From assembly GCA_902494535.1 (NCBI GenBank), contig CABUTO010000022.1, positions 1 through 37,854 of the forward strand: 37,854 nt of DNA. The letters are read 5' to 3'. Under the pieces are notes generated by a model. That model saw nothing but the letters and a program-made list of their open reading frames with translations, had not been told where the DNA came from and made no database searches. Source of the stretch: an uncultured Collinsella sp. (GTDB lineage: Bacteria; Actinomycetota; Coriobacteriia; Coriobacteriales; Coriobacteriaceae). Positions 14,111-22,465 of this stretch are shown here, in pieces. The position numbers and the translations under genes were made by a program. Positions within the stretch are counted from its first letter, which is position 1, and each line of letters opens with the position of its first letter.

Positions 14111-14149
14111 CGGGGCCGCAGGAGTTGATCCTGCGGCCCCGTCGTTTTT
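14111..14149 (+). terminator. Strong Rho-independent terminator
   Basis: GGGGCCGCAGGA (14112-14123) and TCCTGCGGCCCC (14129-14140) form a perfect stem with a 5-nt loop, followed by GTCGTTTTT. It ends the zinc-ribbon/SPFH/lipoprotein run. A weaker hairpin (CGCGGAT/ATCCGCG) lies just before it. Confidence 0.93.
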
Positions 14150-14169
14150 ATGCCGATGCGCGACGAGCT

Positions 14170-14790
14170 TTAGCGCTCCATGTTGGGAACGATGCTGCCC
14201 TCGGTCACCGCGTGCACGGCCAGGCGCATGATGTTGTCGTAGCCGGTCTTGCTCAGGATCTCCGAGATGCGACGCTTGATGGTGCCCTCGCTCATAAACA
14301 GCTCGGCCGCGATCTCGCGGCGGCTTTTACCCTCGCAGGCAAGGCGCAAGATCGACAGCTCGACATCGTCGAGGGCCGCCGTGCCCGAGAAGATGCTCTC
14401 GGGCGGCTTGGGAAACGTGCAGTAACCCGCCAACGTGGAGCGCATCACGGCGAAAAGCTCGTCGATACCGACGTTCTTGTACACAAAGCTGTCGACGCCC
14501 GCCTCGCGCGCCTGATCGACAAAGGTGATCTCGGGCATGCCGGTCATGATAATGACGCGGCACTCGGGCAGTTGTTCTTTGATGCGCGCCGCCGCCACGA
14601 TGCCGTTGGAATCATGCTCGGTGCATACGTCCATCAGTATCATGTCCGGGCGCTCCTTAAGCACAACGTCCAAGGCATCCGAGGCGTCGGCGATCGCGGC
14701 AACAACCGTCATGTCGGGCTGGTCACCGACGGAGCGCGCGAGGCTCTCGCGCAAGATAGCCTGGTCTTCGACGATTAACACGCGAATCAT
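14170..14790 (-). CDS. NarL/LuxR-type response regulator
   Basis: This encodes 206 residues. The receiver domain (1-120) has the acidic pair Glu8-Asp9, phosphoacceptor Asp54 (MILMDV), Thr83 and Lys105. The C-terminal LuxR-type helix-turn-helix lies at about 138-185 (VELSILRLACEGKSRREIAA, TIKRRISEIL). Its ATG overlaps the histidine kinase stop codon (ATGA), so the two are translationally coupled and almost certainly partners; AGGAGA inside the kinase gene serves as ribosome binding site. The target genes cannot be read from the sequence. Confidence 0.93.
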   Translation of the reverse strand: MIRVLIVEDQAILRESLARSVGDQPDMTVVAAIADASDALDVVLKERPDMILMDVCTEHDSNGIVAAARIKEQLPECRVIIMTGMPEITFVDQAREAGVDSFVYKNVGIDELFAVMRSTLAGYCTFPKPPESIFSGTAALDDVELSILRLACEGKSRREIAAELFMSEGTIKRRISEILSKTGYDNIMRLAVHAVTEGSIVPNMER

Positions 14791-16280
14791 GAACTTCTCC
14801 TTTGGACCGTGGCGCTGGAGGCGAGCGGGATGGACACCGTAAGCGTGAAGGGTGGGGCGGTGTGGACTTCCAGGCTGCCGCCCAGATTCTGTGCGACATG
14901 CCTCATACCTGGGATACCCGTTCCCTCGCGATACGATACGGGTGCAGGCGCGCCGTCGTTAGAAACGGCCATCCGCGCAACAGCGCCGTCTTCCGACGTC
15001 TCCTGCCGCAGGCGCACATGGACCTGATGGGCCTGTGCATGCTTGGTGGCATTGGTCGAGGCCTCGCGGATAATCTGCAGAAAGGCTGCGGCGACACGCG
15101 CGTCGCTTGGCAGCTCGCCCTCCACATCGATCTGCACGCTCACCAGGCCAAAGGCATGGACGATATCGCCCAGTTGCTCTGCCGGTTCGGTGTCGCCCCC
15201 GCTGCGCAGATCGGCAGCGATTGAGCGCAGCAGCGGGTCGATCTGCTCGAGTGACTCGTCATCCAGGCGCCCCTCCTCCAGATAACGATGGAGGATGGAC
15301 AGGCGCTGCCCGATCACGTCGTGCACGCGAGCTCGCATACGCAGATAGGCCGCATTGTCAGCAACTTTTTTGACCTCTTCGATCTGGGCTTGGAGCTCTT
15401 GGCCCGCAAGCTCAAGCAGGTGGTTGGCTTGCGCCAGGCGATCATGAGCATGCGCATACTCTGTTACATCCAGGCCGATAATGCGCTCAAAGAGGCGGCC
15501 CGAAACCATAACGTCATCGTGCACAAACAAGCGAATCTCGGCGGGAGAAACTTCGACCACCGCCTGCGCCTCACCAAAGCGGTCCAGATTAATCCGCACG
15601 CGGTTCCTGCTGCTTTCGGGCATTTGCATGCTGAGTTTGCGCAGGTCGTTCCATGTACCGCTCATATCGCCTAGGTCGGTGGGCATATGAAGCTCCACCA
15701 GGTTTTTGCGCATGCAGCGGTTCATGAGCAGCGGACGGCCCCTCGGGTCCAGATACAGGATGCCCACGGGAATCACGTTGATGGTCTCGATCGTCGAGAA
15801 CATGGTGATATCCTCCTGGCGGTTACGGACGTCCATCAAGAGCGCCGCGATGGAACGGAACAGGAAGAACGCTCCCTCTGCGATAAGGACAACGGTCCAC
15901 GCCGAGCCCATGGCAAAAACCACCGGCGGTGTAACGGCGACAACAAGCAGCAGCTCGACCAGCATGACGGGGCGACGATAGCGCACCATAAGTACCACGC
16001 CATAGGCAAAAATCGCGGCATTGAGCCACAGCACTCCGCCCATTGCCCTGGCGCAAACGTCAAGCGGCGCCACCAGATACGAGCCAGATGACGCGAATAA
16101 GATGAGCGCCGAAATCATCAGGTGAAGCACAAGACTCGCCTCGTAGGCGCAAATCACCTTACGGTTATAGGACGAGCGGCGCGATGAGATGAGCGGGACG
16201 TGGATCGTCTGCAGACACGCAGCCAGGGCAAAGACAACATCGAGCGCAACGATTTGGGGAAGGATGAGCGAAATCTGCAT
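14787..16280 (-). CDS. HisKA_3-family membrane histidine kinase
   Basis: This encodes 497 residues from ATG at 16280; a GTG at 16286 is also possible. Five or six membrane segments fill residues 1-165. A PAS-like region follows (about 180-290), then a coiled coil, and the dimerisation/phosphoacceptor motif ARVHDVIGQRLSI (His near residue 347). The ATP-binding domain has REASTNATKHA (N box) and GTGIPGMR (G box), as in NarX/DesK-type kinases. It would phosphorylate the response regulator encoded directly after it. It overlaps or abuts the upstream 7TM gene, suggesting a three-protein sensing unit. Confidence 0.93.
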   Translation of the reverse strand: MQISLILPQIVALDVVFALAACLQTIHVPLISSRRSSYNRKVICAYEASLVLHLMISALILFASSGSYLVAPLDVCARAMGGVLWLNAAIFAYGVVLMVRYRRPVMLVELLLVVAVTPPVVFAMGSAWTVVLIAEGAFFLFRSIAALLMDVRNRQEDITMFSTIETINVIPVGILYLDPRGRPLLMNRCMRKNLVELHMPTDLGDMSGTWNDLRKLSMQMPESSRNRVRINLDRFGEAQAVVEVSPAEIRLFVHDDVMVSGRLFERIIGLDVTEYAHAHDRLAQANHLLELAGQELQAQIEEVKKVADNAAYLRMRARVHDVIGQRLSILHRYLEEGRLDDESLEQIDPLLRSIAADLRSGGDTEPAEQLGDIVHAFGLVSVQIDVEGELPSDARVAAAFLQIIREASTNATKHAQAHQVHVRLRQETSEDGAVARMAVSNDGAPAPVSYREGTGIPGMRHVAQNLGGSLEVHTAPPFTLTVSIPLASSATVQRRSS

Positions 16281-16282
16281 CG

Positions 16283-18166
16283 TCACTCACCCGCCCTCGG
16301 CATCAAGACGATCATGCGCAGCTGGCCGGGCTCGCCCTCAAGGCGGTATGCCACGTTGCGCCCTTGCAGAGCGCTTTCGAGCTCTTGCGCAGCGGGCGTC
16401 TGCGAAAGATCTTCATCATCGTTGGAAAAAAGCGTGGCGCGCAGCTCGACACTGCATCGGTCATGGTCGCCTAAGTGATACATAAGCGCCGGATGGTCGG
16501 TGGTGTAGGCAAAAAACGCAAAGTCATACACGCAGTCGTACAGGGCGCTTACCGTACTGGCGTGCAACGGGCGCCGTATGGCGATAATCGAGGCGCAATC
16601 GATATCGATGGTGCGCAGGTCGCTTGCGAGCTCGTTGGCGATGAGCTGAATGCGGTCGCGATCAAAACCGCACTCCCCGTGCTGTGCCAACGTGAGCGAC
16701 CCCTTGCGCTTGCAATAGGCGACGAGCATCTTGGCGCGCTGCAGCATACGGTAGCGCTCGTGCGAAGACGCTTCGTCGGTCAACGGCGGCAGCGAGCCCA
16801 GCAGGTCGTACATCCCTTCGAGCGCGCGGGCAAGCGCCTGGTCCACGTCTTGGACCAGCAAGGTCTCGGCCTCTTGATCTGCCAAATGCGTCTTAAGGTC
16901 GTAGTCGGCGGCGAGCAGCTCGTTTTGACGCTGCAGCTCCATGCGACGATGTGCCAGTTCACGGTTAAGCTCGTTGAGCTCCGACACGTCTTGGGCAAGC
17001 AGCGCCGATCCACCCAGCAGCGGAAAGGCACGGTACATCACATCGGGATCGGACGCTACGGCAAAGGCATGGGCGCGGCCGTGCTCCTGGGTCCGCAACT
17101 CCTCACGCACGCCTGCCGGCATTGGCTTTGACACCGGCGTGGCATAGACCTCCTGCAGGTCGCGCGTTAGAACTTTGAGGTCGAGCGGCAAGGTGTCGAA
17201 GATGCCGGCGATGTCGTGATACGACGGAATGACACCGCAATCGAGACAGATTTCCATCGCCACCACGCACAGGACGCAATAGACGAGCGAAAAGTTGAGC
17301 CTCCATGCCCAGGGCACGCGCAGAGCATATGAGATGGCAAAGAATGCGCCACCAAGCAGTACGAGCGCCGCCGTGCCCGAGAAACGCTGGATGCGAAAGG
17401 ACGAGGACCGACCAACCAGGATAAAAAAGGCCACAAAGTTAAAGGCCGTCCACACGAGAACGGCGAAATAACCCCAGCCGTACGTGTAATCGTTGCTCCA
17501 GGTGTCGCTTGTACGGTCAAAGCGGAAGACCTGCTGGTGAAAATCGTTGGTGAGCACAAATCCGATAAGCAGGATGGCCACAATCCACAGCGTAGCACGG
17601 TAGCGGCGACCCAGGCGGTGTTGCTCCAGGCCCGCAAGGCGCAGACCACACAACTGGTAGAGCAGCGGAATGAGCGTCATGGGCACGTAGTACAGGTACC
17701 ACAGCACAGTGGCATAGAACGGCGTGAACGACTTGTACTTGAGAATGACTTCGATCATCCACAGGGCGCAGATGGTGGCGACGGCAACAAGGCGGCGGCG
17801 CAGCACATAGTCCAAACAGCGCAGATAGACCGATACGCCCCAGATCGAAAATACAATTGCGGCGACAAGCAGCGGGAGAGAGCTCGAATGGGCGAGCGCA
17901 TCCACGACTTCTTCGGACACCTCGCTATAGGCGGGCACGGCGCTAGAAAGTTTGGGGTCGAAGGCGAACAACGCCGGCAAGACTGCCAAAAGCATGAGGA
18001 ACAGCGCGGTGATGGCGCCGGCGATAGCAAAGACGCGGTGACGGTATACCTGATGTGTTATGCCAACAAGGAATCGCGGCATGGCGAAGAGCCTGCCGCC
18101 CCTGGGATCCGCCACGGGTGCGGATCGGGCGGCCACGTGGCCGATATGTCGCTCGCGGGTACCCAT
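16283..18166 (-). CDS. 7TM sensor-like protein without kinase ATPase domain
   Basis: This encodes about 627 residues from ATG at 18166. Seven or eight membrane segments lie at about 50-310, of the histidine-kinase N-terminal 7TM type. A PAS-like part and a long coiled coil follow (ELNRELAHRRMELQRQNELL). The C-terminal 200 residues resemble a degenerate dimerisation/ATPase region (LQRAKMLVAYCKRKGSL), but N and G boxes are not recognisable. It is probably a signal-sensing partner of the following histidine kinase. The start is uncertain: no good ribosome binding site precedes 18166, and TACACT 9 nt upstream suggests a leaderless transcript; ATG at 18082 is an alternative. Confidence 0.75.
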   Translation of the reverse strand: MGTRERHIGHVAARSAPVADPRGGRLFAMPRFLVGITHQVYRHRVFAIAGAITALFLMLLAVLPALFAFDPKLSSAVPAYSEVSEEVVDALAHSSSLPLLVAAIVFSIWGVSVYLRCLDYVLRRRLVAVATICALWMIEVILKYKSFTPFYATVLWYLYYVPMTLIPLLYQLCGLRLAGLEQHRLGRRYRATLWIVAILLIGFVLTNDFHQQVFRFDRTSDTWSNDYTYGWGYFAVLVWTAFNFVAFFILVGRSSSFRIQRFSGTAALVLLGGAFFAISYALRVPWAWRLNFSLVYCVLCVVAMEICLDCGVIPSYHDIAGIFDTLPLDLKVLTRDLQEVYATPVSKPMPAGVREELRTQEHGRAHAFAVASDPDVMYRAFPLLGGSALLAQDVSELNELNRELAHRRMELQRQNELLAADYDLKTHLADQEAETLLVQDVDQALARALEGMYDLLGSLPPLTDEASSHERYRMLQRAKMLVAYCKRKGSLTLAQHGECGFDRDRIQLIANELASDLRTIDIDCASIIAIRRPLHASTVSALYDCVYDFAFFAYTTDHPALMYHLGDHDRCSVELRATLFSNDDEDLSQTPAAQELESALQGRNVAYRLEGEPGQLRMIVLMPRAGE

Positions 18167-18233
18167 AGTGTTTTTAGTGTACCGACAGATGGGTCGAAAA
18201 AGCGGGCCGCATGTCCCAAAATCCGCAGACGGC

Positions 18234-18269
18234 AAGGCGCCCGGCGAGCACATACTCGCCGGGTGCCTT
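18234..18269. terminator. Hairpin after the GH1 gene
   Basis: AAGGCGCCCGGCGAG (18234-18248) and CTCGCCGGGTGCCTT (18255-18269) form a 15-bp stem with one wobble and a 6-nt loop, 37 nt downstream of the GH1 stop codon on the minus strand. No T-run follows, so it may be a processing or weak termination site. Confidence 0.6.
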
Positions 18270-18305
18270 GGTTAGGAGGCTATGAAGTTGAGTGTCCCAG
18301 CTTCC

Positions 18306-19736
18306 TTAGGACAGGTCCTCACCATTAGAAGCAATAACCTTCTTGTACCAGTCGAAGCTCTTCTTCTTGGAGCGCTTGAGGGTGCCGTTGCCTGCATCGT
18401 CGCGATCGACGTAGATAAAGCCGTAGCGCTTGGACATCTCGCCCGTGCCGGCAGACACCAGGTCGATCGGGCCCCAGGTGGTGTAGCCCAGCAGGTCAAC
18501 GCCGTCCTCGGTCACAGCATCACGCATCGCGGCAATATGCTGGCGCAGGTAGTCGATACGGTAGTCGTCGTTGATGGAACCATCCTCCTCAACAACATCC
18601 TTGGCGCCCAGACCGTTCTCGACCACAAACAGCGGCTTCTGATAACGGTCGTACAGGTCGTTAAGGGTGATTCGGAAGCCCAGCGGATCGATGGCCCAGC
18701 CCCACTGGCTCTCCTGCAGGTAGTGGTTCTTGGCGCCGGCGAAGGCGTTGCCCTGGGTGCGCTCGACATCGGGGTTATCGGCACCGGCAGAGCAGCGGGT
18801 GCTGTAGTAGCTAAAGCTGATGAAGTCGACGGTGTTGGCGGCCAGGATCTCGCGGTCCTCGTCCGTCATGCCCACATCGATGCCCAAGCGCTCGAGCTTC
18901 TTGACGGCATAGGCTGGGTAGTAGCCGCGGCTCTGGACGTCGACGAAGAAGTAGTTGTCCTGGTTGTCGAGCTGCGCTTGGCGCACGTCGCCCGGACGGC
19001 AGCTGTAGGGGTAGTAGCTACCTGCGGCGAGCATACAGCCGATCTTGACCTCAGGATCGATCTCGTGAGCGATCTTGGTTGCCCAAGCGCTGGCGACGAG
19101 CTCGTTGTGGGCGGCCAGGTACTCGACGGCCTCCTTGTTCTCGCCTTCCTCAAAGACCAGACCGGCACCCATAAACGGCAGGTGCAGGATCATATTGATC
19201 TCGTTGAAGGTGAGCCAGTACTTCACCAGACCCTTGTAGCGGGTGAAGATCGTGGTTGCAAGGTTCTTGTAGAAGTCGATGAGCTTGCGGTTGCGCCAGC
19301 CGCCGTACTCCTTGATGAGGTGAATCGGGCAGTCGAAGTGTGTGATGGTCACGAGCGGCTCGATGCCGTGCGCCTGGCACTCGCGGAACACGTCCTCGTA
19401 GAAGGCCAAGCCGGCCTCGTTGGGCTCGGTCTCGTCACCGTTGGGGAAGATGCGGGTCCACGCCAGGCTCATGCGGAAGGTCTTAAAGCCCATCTCGGCA
19501 AAGAGGGCGATATCCTCCTTGTAATGGTGATAGAAATCGATGCCGGTCTGCGCGGGATAGTAATAGCCGTCCTCGAAGTCGAGCATTTTGCGCTGGCCGG
19601 AGACCACCGCATAGCGCTCGGGGCCGTGCGGAGCCACGTCCACGTTGGCAAGGCCGCGACCGTCCACGTCGTAGGCGCCCTCGCACTGATTGGCGGCCGT
19701 CGCTCCGCCCCACAGGAAGTCATTACGGAAAGCCAT
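18306..19736 (-). CDS. bglA: 6-phospho-beta-glucosidase (GH1)
   Basis: A 476-residue glycoside hydrolase family 1 enzyme. The acid/base Glu is in TFNEIN (about residue 176) and the nucleophile Glu in FVVENGLG (about 373). The near-C-terminal SKRYGFIYVD motif carries the Ser/Lys/Tyr that bind the 6-phosphate, so the substrate is a phosphorylated beta-glucoside delivered by a PTS, hydrolysed in the cytoplasm to glucose 6-phosphate and an aglycone or glucose. AAAGGA precedes ATG 19736. A candidate promoter is at 19772-19800. No PTS permease lies beside it; the EIIA at 1119-1655 could serve the matching permease. The symbol follows family usage; bglB/ascB would be equally fair. Confidence 0.93.
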   Translation of the reverse strand: MAFRNDFLWGGATAANQCEGAYDVDGRGLANVDVAPHGPERYAVVSGQRKMLDFEDGYYYPAQTGIDFYHHYKEDIALFAEMGFKTFRMSLAWTRIFPNGDETEPNEAGLAFYEDVFRECQAHGIEPLVTITHFDCPIHLIKEYGGWRNRKLIDFYKNLATTIFTRYKGLVKYWLTFNEINMILHLPFMGAGLVFEEGENKEAVEYLAAHNELVASAWATKIAHEIDPEVKIGCMLAAGSYYPYSCRPGDVRQAQLDNQDNYFFVDVQSRGYYPAYAVKKLERLGIDVGMTDEDREILAANTVDFISFSYYSTRCSAGADNPDVERTQGNAFAGAKNHYLQESQWGWAIDPLGFRITLNDLYDRYQKPLFVVENGLGAKDVVEEDGSINDDYRIDYLRQHIAAMRDAVTEDGVDLLGYTTWGPIDLVSAGTGEMSKRYGFIYVDRDDAGNGTLKRSKKKSFDWYKKVIASNGEDLS

Positions 19737-19771
19737 GTATCGATCCTTTCGCACGCTGTTGTCATAGGCCC

Positions 19772-19800
19772 AGTATCCCTGCAAACAACGCGTCGCTCAA
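19772..19800 (-). promoter_or_regulatory. Promoter candidate of the GH1 gene
   Basis: On the minus strand TTGAGC (19795-19800), 17-nt spacer, GATACT (19772-19777); four of six matches each. Confidence 0.45.
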
Positions 19801-19937
19801 CGGCAACGGCGCAGGCCGATACTTCTTTTCGCGCGCAGGCGCCCGGCAGCCACCCCGCCTGACACTTTTTGATACCCACCTGCCCAAGCCGCCACAAAGG
19901 GGATAGGCACCTTTGTGATGGATTGAGCCCGGTTTGT

Positions 19938-19990
19938 CTCGATCTGTAACATCTAGGCCGCCAAAATCGGGCCTGGTGTTACAGATCGAG
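19938..19990. repeat. Long-palindrome repeat
   Basis: CTCGATCTGTAACA (19938-19951) is an exact inverted repeat of 19977-19990, around a 25-nt loop with AGGCC/GGCCT pairing inside. Same design as 3436-3499. Confidence 0.8.
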
Positions 19991-20016
19991 ATTGTTCGGC
20001 CTGTCCCCTGCAGTTT

Positions 20017-20073
20017 GTCTAAATCTGTAACAGGTAGAGACGATTTAGCCCGCTAGATGTTACGGATTGAGAC
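20017..20073. repeat. Long-palindrome repeat, diverged neighbour
   Basis: GTCTAAATCTGTAACA (20017-20032) and TGTTACGGATTGAGAC (20058-20073) pair at 14 of 16 positions around a 25-nt loop. Its arms share CTGTAACA with the repeat 27 bp to the left, suggesting duplication and drift. The remaining bases of 19801-20081 show no gene. Confidence 0.75.
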
Positions 20074-20081
20074 AGAAGATT

Positions 20082-20726
20082 CTAGTCGCAGGCGATGTCG
20101 AGATTTTTGCCGATGAGGCCAACGTAGCCGCCTTCGGTTGCCTTGGGGCTGTCAGCATGGCAGAGGACCCACTTGTCGGCCTTCCAGTAGCAGTAGCTGT
20201 CACCGGCCGCGGGCATGTCGGCCGCAGCCTCGGGGCGCGGTCCATTGGTGCCGGCGGGCAGCGCCACCATCACCTGGAAGCCGCCGTCGTCGACCATGCA
20301 GGGCGTGTAGTGGAGCGTGGTGTTGAAGACTTCGACGACCGTACCCGCCGGCACGCGGAACGCCTTGACGCACGCGGTATCGAGCTTGCCGCCCTCGATC
20401 TCCCAACGATGTGCCACGAGCAGGATAAAGTCGCGTGCACCAAGGTTGAACTCGCTGGCGCGGTGATACTCCAGGCAGTTGAGTCGTGTATTGTGGCCGT
20501 TGCACCAGCCCAACTGGAAGGGACGACCGCCAAACATGAGAAAGCCCAGTTTATCGACATCCTTGACGCCCTCGAGCTCCGGCGCGCTTGCTACGTACTT
20601 GCTGCCCTCGGGAATGGGCGTGGCTGAGAGCGCCTCGAGCACGGGCGACGTGAGCTCGGACGGAACGTCATCCCAAACGTTGCCATAGGATTTGAACTCG
20701 GAATCGTTGACAGAGTAGATATGCAT
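20082..20726 (-). CDS. DUF4867 family protein
   Basis: A soluble 214-residue protein recognised as DUF4867, a cupin-like family of unknown biochemical function, often found near sugar-use genes. Its second half has beta-strand and metal-ligand-like character (CLEYHRASEFNLGARDFILL, HRWEIEGGKLD, FRVPAGTVVEVF), typical of cupins. ATG 20726 is chosen because AGGAG lies 5 nt upstream; a GTG two codons earlier would cover it. It has its own promoter/operator region at 20737-20760. It is separated from the GH1 gene by 345 bp of repeats, so the two are probably not one transcript. A role in sugar isomerisation or sensing is only a guess. Confidence 0.82.
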   Translation of the reverse strand: MHIYSVNDSEFKSYGNVWDDVPSELTSPVLEALSATPIPEGSKYVASAPELEGVKDVDKLGFLMFGGRPFQLGWCNGHNTRLNCLEYHRASEFNLGARDFILLVAHRWEIEGGKLDTACVKAFRVPAGTVVEVFNTTLHYTPCMVDDGGFQVMVALPAGTNGPRPEAAADMPAAGDSYCYWKADKWVLCHADSPKATEGGYVGLIGKNLDIACD

Positions 20727-20736
20727 GTTCACTCCT

Positions 20737-20760
20737 GTTCGTAAATGTGACTATACGAAC
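20737..20760 (-). promoter_or_regulatory. Operator and -10 box of the DUF4867 gene
   Basis: GTTCGTA (20737-20743) and TACGAAC (20754-20760) form a perfect 7-bp inverted repeat with a 10-nt centre. TATAGT (minus strand, 20750-20755) overlaps it, and TTCTAGAA lies just upstream. Binding of a dimeric regulator would cover the -10 box. No clear -35 box is seen, consistent with an activator or a weak promoter. Confidence 0.5.
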
Positions 20761-20810
20761 ATTCTAGAACAAACATGAGCGATTTTGAACGCTCGTCCCG
20801 ACCAATCAAC

Positions 20811-20840
20811 AAAAGGCGCCCCCGCATAAGCGAAGGCGCC
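20811..20840 (-). terminator. Rho-independent terminator of luxS
   Basis: On the minus strand GGCGCCTTCGC and GCGGGGGCGCC pair (two wobbles) around TTAT, followed by TTTTG. It starts 30 nt after the luxS stop codon. Confidence 0.85.
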
Positions 20841-20869
20841 CAATGCGCGCGTTTTGGGCGATAAAGCCC

Positions 20870-21358
20870 TTACGCCTGCTGATAGTGCAGGTGCTTCTCG
20901 TCGATATCGGCAAGGTCGCGGTCGAGGTAACGGCGCGCGAGCCAGTTAGCCATGGGAAGGTTCTGGTCCAGGTAGTTGCCGCACTCCTCGGGAGCGGCAC
21001 CGGGGACATCGCCCTCAAAGTCGGCAACAAACTCGAACAGCTCACGCACGAGCGGCAGGATCTCCTCGCTCGTCACCTCGCCAAATACGACGAGGTAAAA
21101 GCCCGTGCGGCAGCCCATGGGGCCAAAGTAGACAATTCGGCTCGACCACTCGGCATGATTGCGAAGGAACGTCGCGCCCAGGTGCTCGATGGTGTGGCAC
21201 TCGGCCGTGTTCATGACCGGCTCCTTGTTGGGCGTGGTCAGGCGCAGGTCAAAGGTGGTGACGGCGGCCCCGGTCGCCGGATCGCGGTCGATGCGGCTCA
21301 CATACACGCCGGGCTCAAGCAACAGATGGTCAACGGAAAAGCTCGCAATGCGCTCCAT
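20870..21358 (-). CDS. luxS: S-ribosylhomocysteine lyase LuxS
   Basis: This enzyme cleaves S-ribosylhomocysteine to homocysteine and DPD, the precursor of autoinducer-2, within the activated methyl cycle. At 162 residues it has the usual size. The metal-binding HTIEH motif is at 55-59, the catalytic Cys83 is in GPMGCRTGFY, and Cys126 in EECGNY completes the iron site. GAGAGGA precedes the ATG. It lies 102 bp after the nucleoside hydrolase gene on the same strand; the spacer holds a large inverted repeat (21381-21393 with 21439-21452) and a TATGAT that could be a promoter. No pfs (MTA/SAH nucleosidase) gene is in the window. Confidence 0.97.
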   Translation of the reverse strand: MERIASFSVDHLLLEPGVYVSRIDRDPATGAAVTTFDLRLTTPNKEPVMNTAECHTIEHLGATFLRNHAEWSSRIVYFGPMGCRTGFYLVVFGEVTSEEILPLVRELFEFVADFEGDVPGAAPEECGNYLDQNLPMANWLARRYLDRDLADIDEKHLHYQQA

Positions 21359-21380
21359 GGCAGATCCTCTCGGTAGTCAA

Positions 21381-21452
21381 TTTGGGACGGGCTCTTTTAG
21401 CTGGTTCGAATGGTCGCACCAATCATAACAGTCAAAAAAGCCCCGTCCCAAA
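21381..21452 (-). repeat. Large inverted repeat between nucleoside hydrolase and luxS
   Basis: TTTGGGACGGGCT (21381-21393) pairs with AGCCCCGTCCCAAA (21439-21452) with one bulged base, around a 45-nt loop. It spans the end of the nucleoside hydrolase transcript and the luxS start region, and on the minus strand the first arm is followed by TTTTTT. It could attenuate or terminate upstream transcription. Confidence 0.5.
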
Positions 21453-21460
21453 AAGACAAC

Positions 21461-22435
21461 TTAGCCAAGGACACGGGCCATACGCGTCTTGAACTCGGAC
21501 AGGAAGCGCGGAGCATCCACGGTCAGTGCCACAAGCGTGCTCTTGTCCGGATCGGACAGGCGGCGCTCATCGCAGATGGTGCGACCGCGGTACTCGCCCA
21601 GCAGATCAACACGCAGGTTGCAGCCGAGCGCACCTACGAGCGTGGGGTCGATCGCCACGGCAACGGCCAGCGGATCGTGCAGCGCACAACCACCCAGGTA
21701 GGGTGCGTTCATCTCGTACGAGCCAATGTAGTGCTCGACCATGCTCGCAAATGCGCAGCCCGCCATGGTGCCCGAGCCCGTCCAGCCGGCAATGTCGCGG
21801 CGTGTGAGCACCACGCGATGCGTCACGTCCAGACCCACCATGGTGAGCTTACGGCCCGAGCGCAGCACCGCGTCGGCTGCCTCGGGGTCGCTCGCCATAT
21901 TGGCCTCGGCGCCCGCGCTCACGTTGCCGGGCACGGTAAGGGCGCCGCCCATCACGACCACGCGGCCGATGGACATCATCGCCGCCGCATCGCGCTCCAG
22001 GGCGAGCGCCAGGTTGGAGAGCGGGCCAGTCGCTACGTAGACCAGATCGGGACCATAGGTGCGCGCGGCATCGATCAGATAATCGACCGCAGCGTTGCCG
22101 TCGGCCGAGGTCGCCCCCACCGGCTCGTAGGGCGACGCGGGCACGCTCGCGCCGCCGATGCCGTTCTTGCCGTGAATGAGCGCGGTGGACGCCGGCGGCG
22201 TATAGGGCTCAGTCGCCTGCAGAGGACGGTCGGCACCCAGGTACACCGGAACCTCGGGGCGACCCAGCAGATCGAGCACCGCAAGGCAGTTGTGCGCCGA
22301 TTGCTCGACGCGCACGTTGCCAAAGCACGTGGTGATGCCCACGAGCTCCACCTCGGGGCTCGCGATGGCATAGGCCAGCGCCATCGCATCGTCCACACCC
22401 ATATCCAGATCAAGGATCAGCTTCTTGGTTGTCAT
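21461..22435 (-). CDS. Inosine/uridine-preferring nucleoside hydrolase
   Basis: A 324-residue cytoplasmic enzyme of the IunH/Rih family, splitting ribonucleosides into base and ribose. The N-terminal calcium-binding motif reads DLDMGVDDAMAL (residues 9-20) with the key aspartates kept, although the usual DTDPG is DLDMG. The GGALTVPGNV and LHDPLAVA motifs are also family marks. ATG 22435 has GGAG upstream. It begins 30 bp after the ribokinase stop codon, so the two form a salvage operon in which ribose released by the hydrolase is phosphorylated by the kinase. Substrate range (purine or pyrimidine) cannot be told from sequence. Confidence 0.92.
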   Translation of the reverse strand: MTTKKLILDLDMGVDDAMALAYAIASPEVELVGITTCFGNVRVEQSAHNCLAVLDLLGRPEVPVYLGADRPLQATEPYTPPASTALIHGKNGIGGASVPASPYEPVGATSADGNAAVDYLIDAARTYGPDLVYVATGPLSNLALALERDAAAMMSIGRVVVMGGALTVPGNVSAGAEANMASDPEAADAVLRSGRKLTMVGLDVTHRVVLTRRDIAGWTGSGTMAGCAFASMVEHYIGSYEMNAPYLGGCALHDPLAVAVAIDPTLVGALGCNLRVDLLGEYRGRTICDERRLSDPDKSTLVALTVDAPRFLSEFKTRMARVLG

Positions 22436-22465
22436 TGTTCTACTCCGCTTCTCCGTCTTTATCGT

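Noticed and set aside
18275..19862. Plus-strand frame starting after AGGAGG near 18275
   Set aside because: Spacing from AGGAGG to ATG is only 2 nt and the frame is antisense to the GH1 gene, which has full family motifs.
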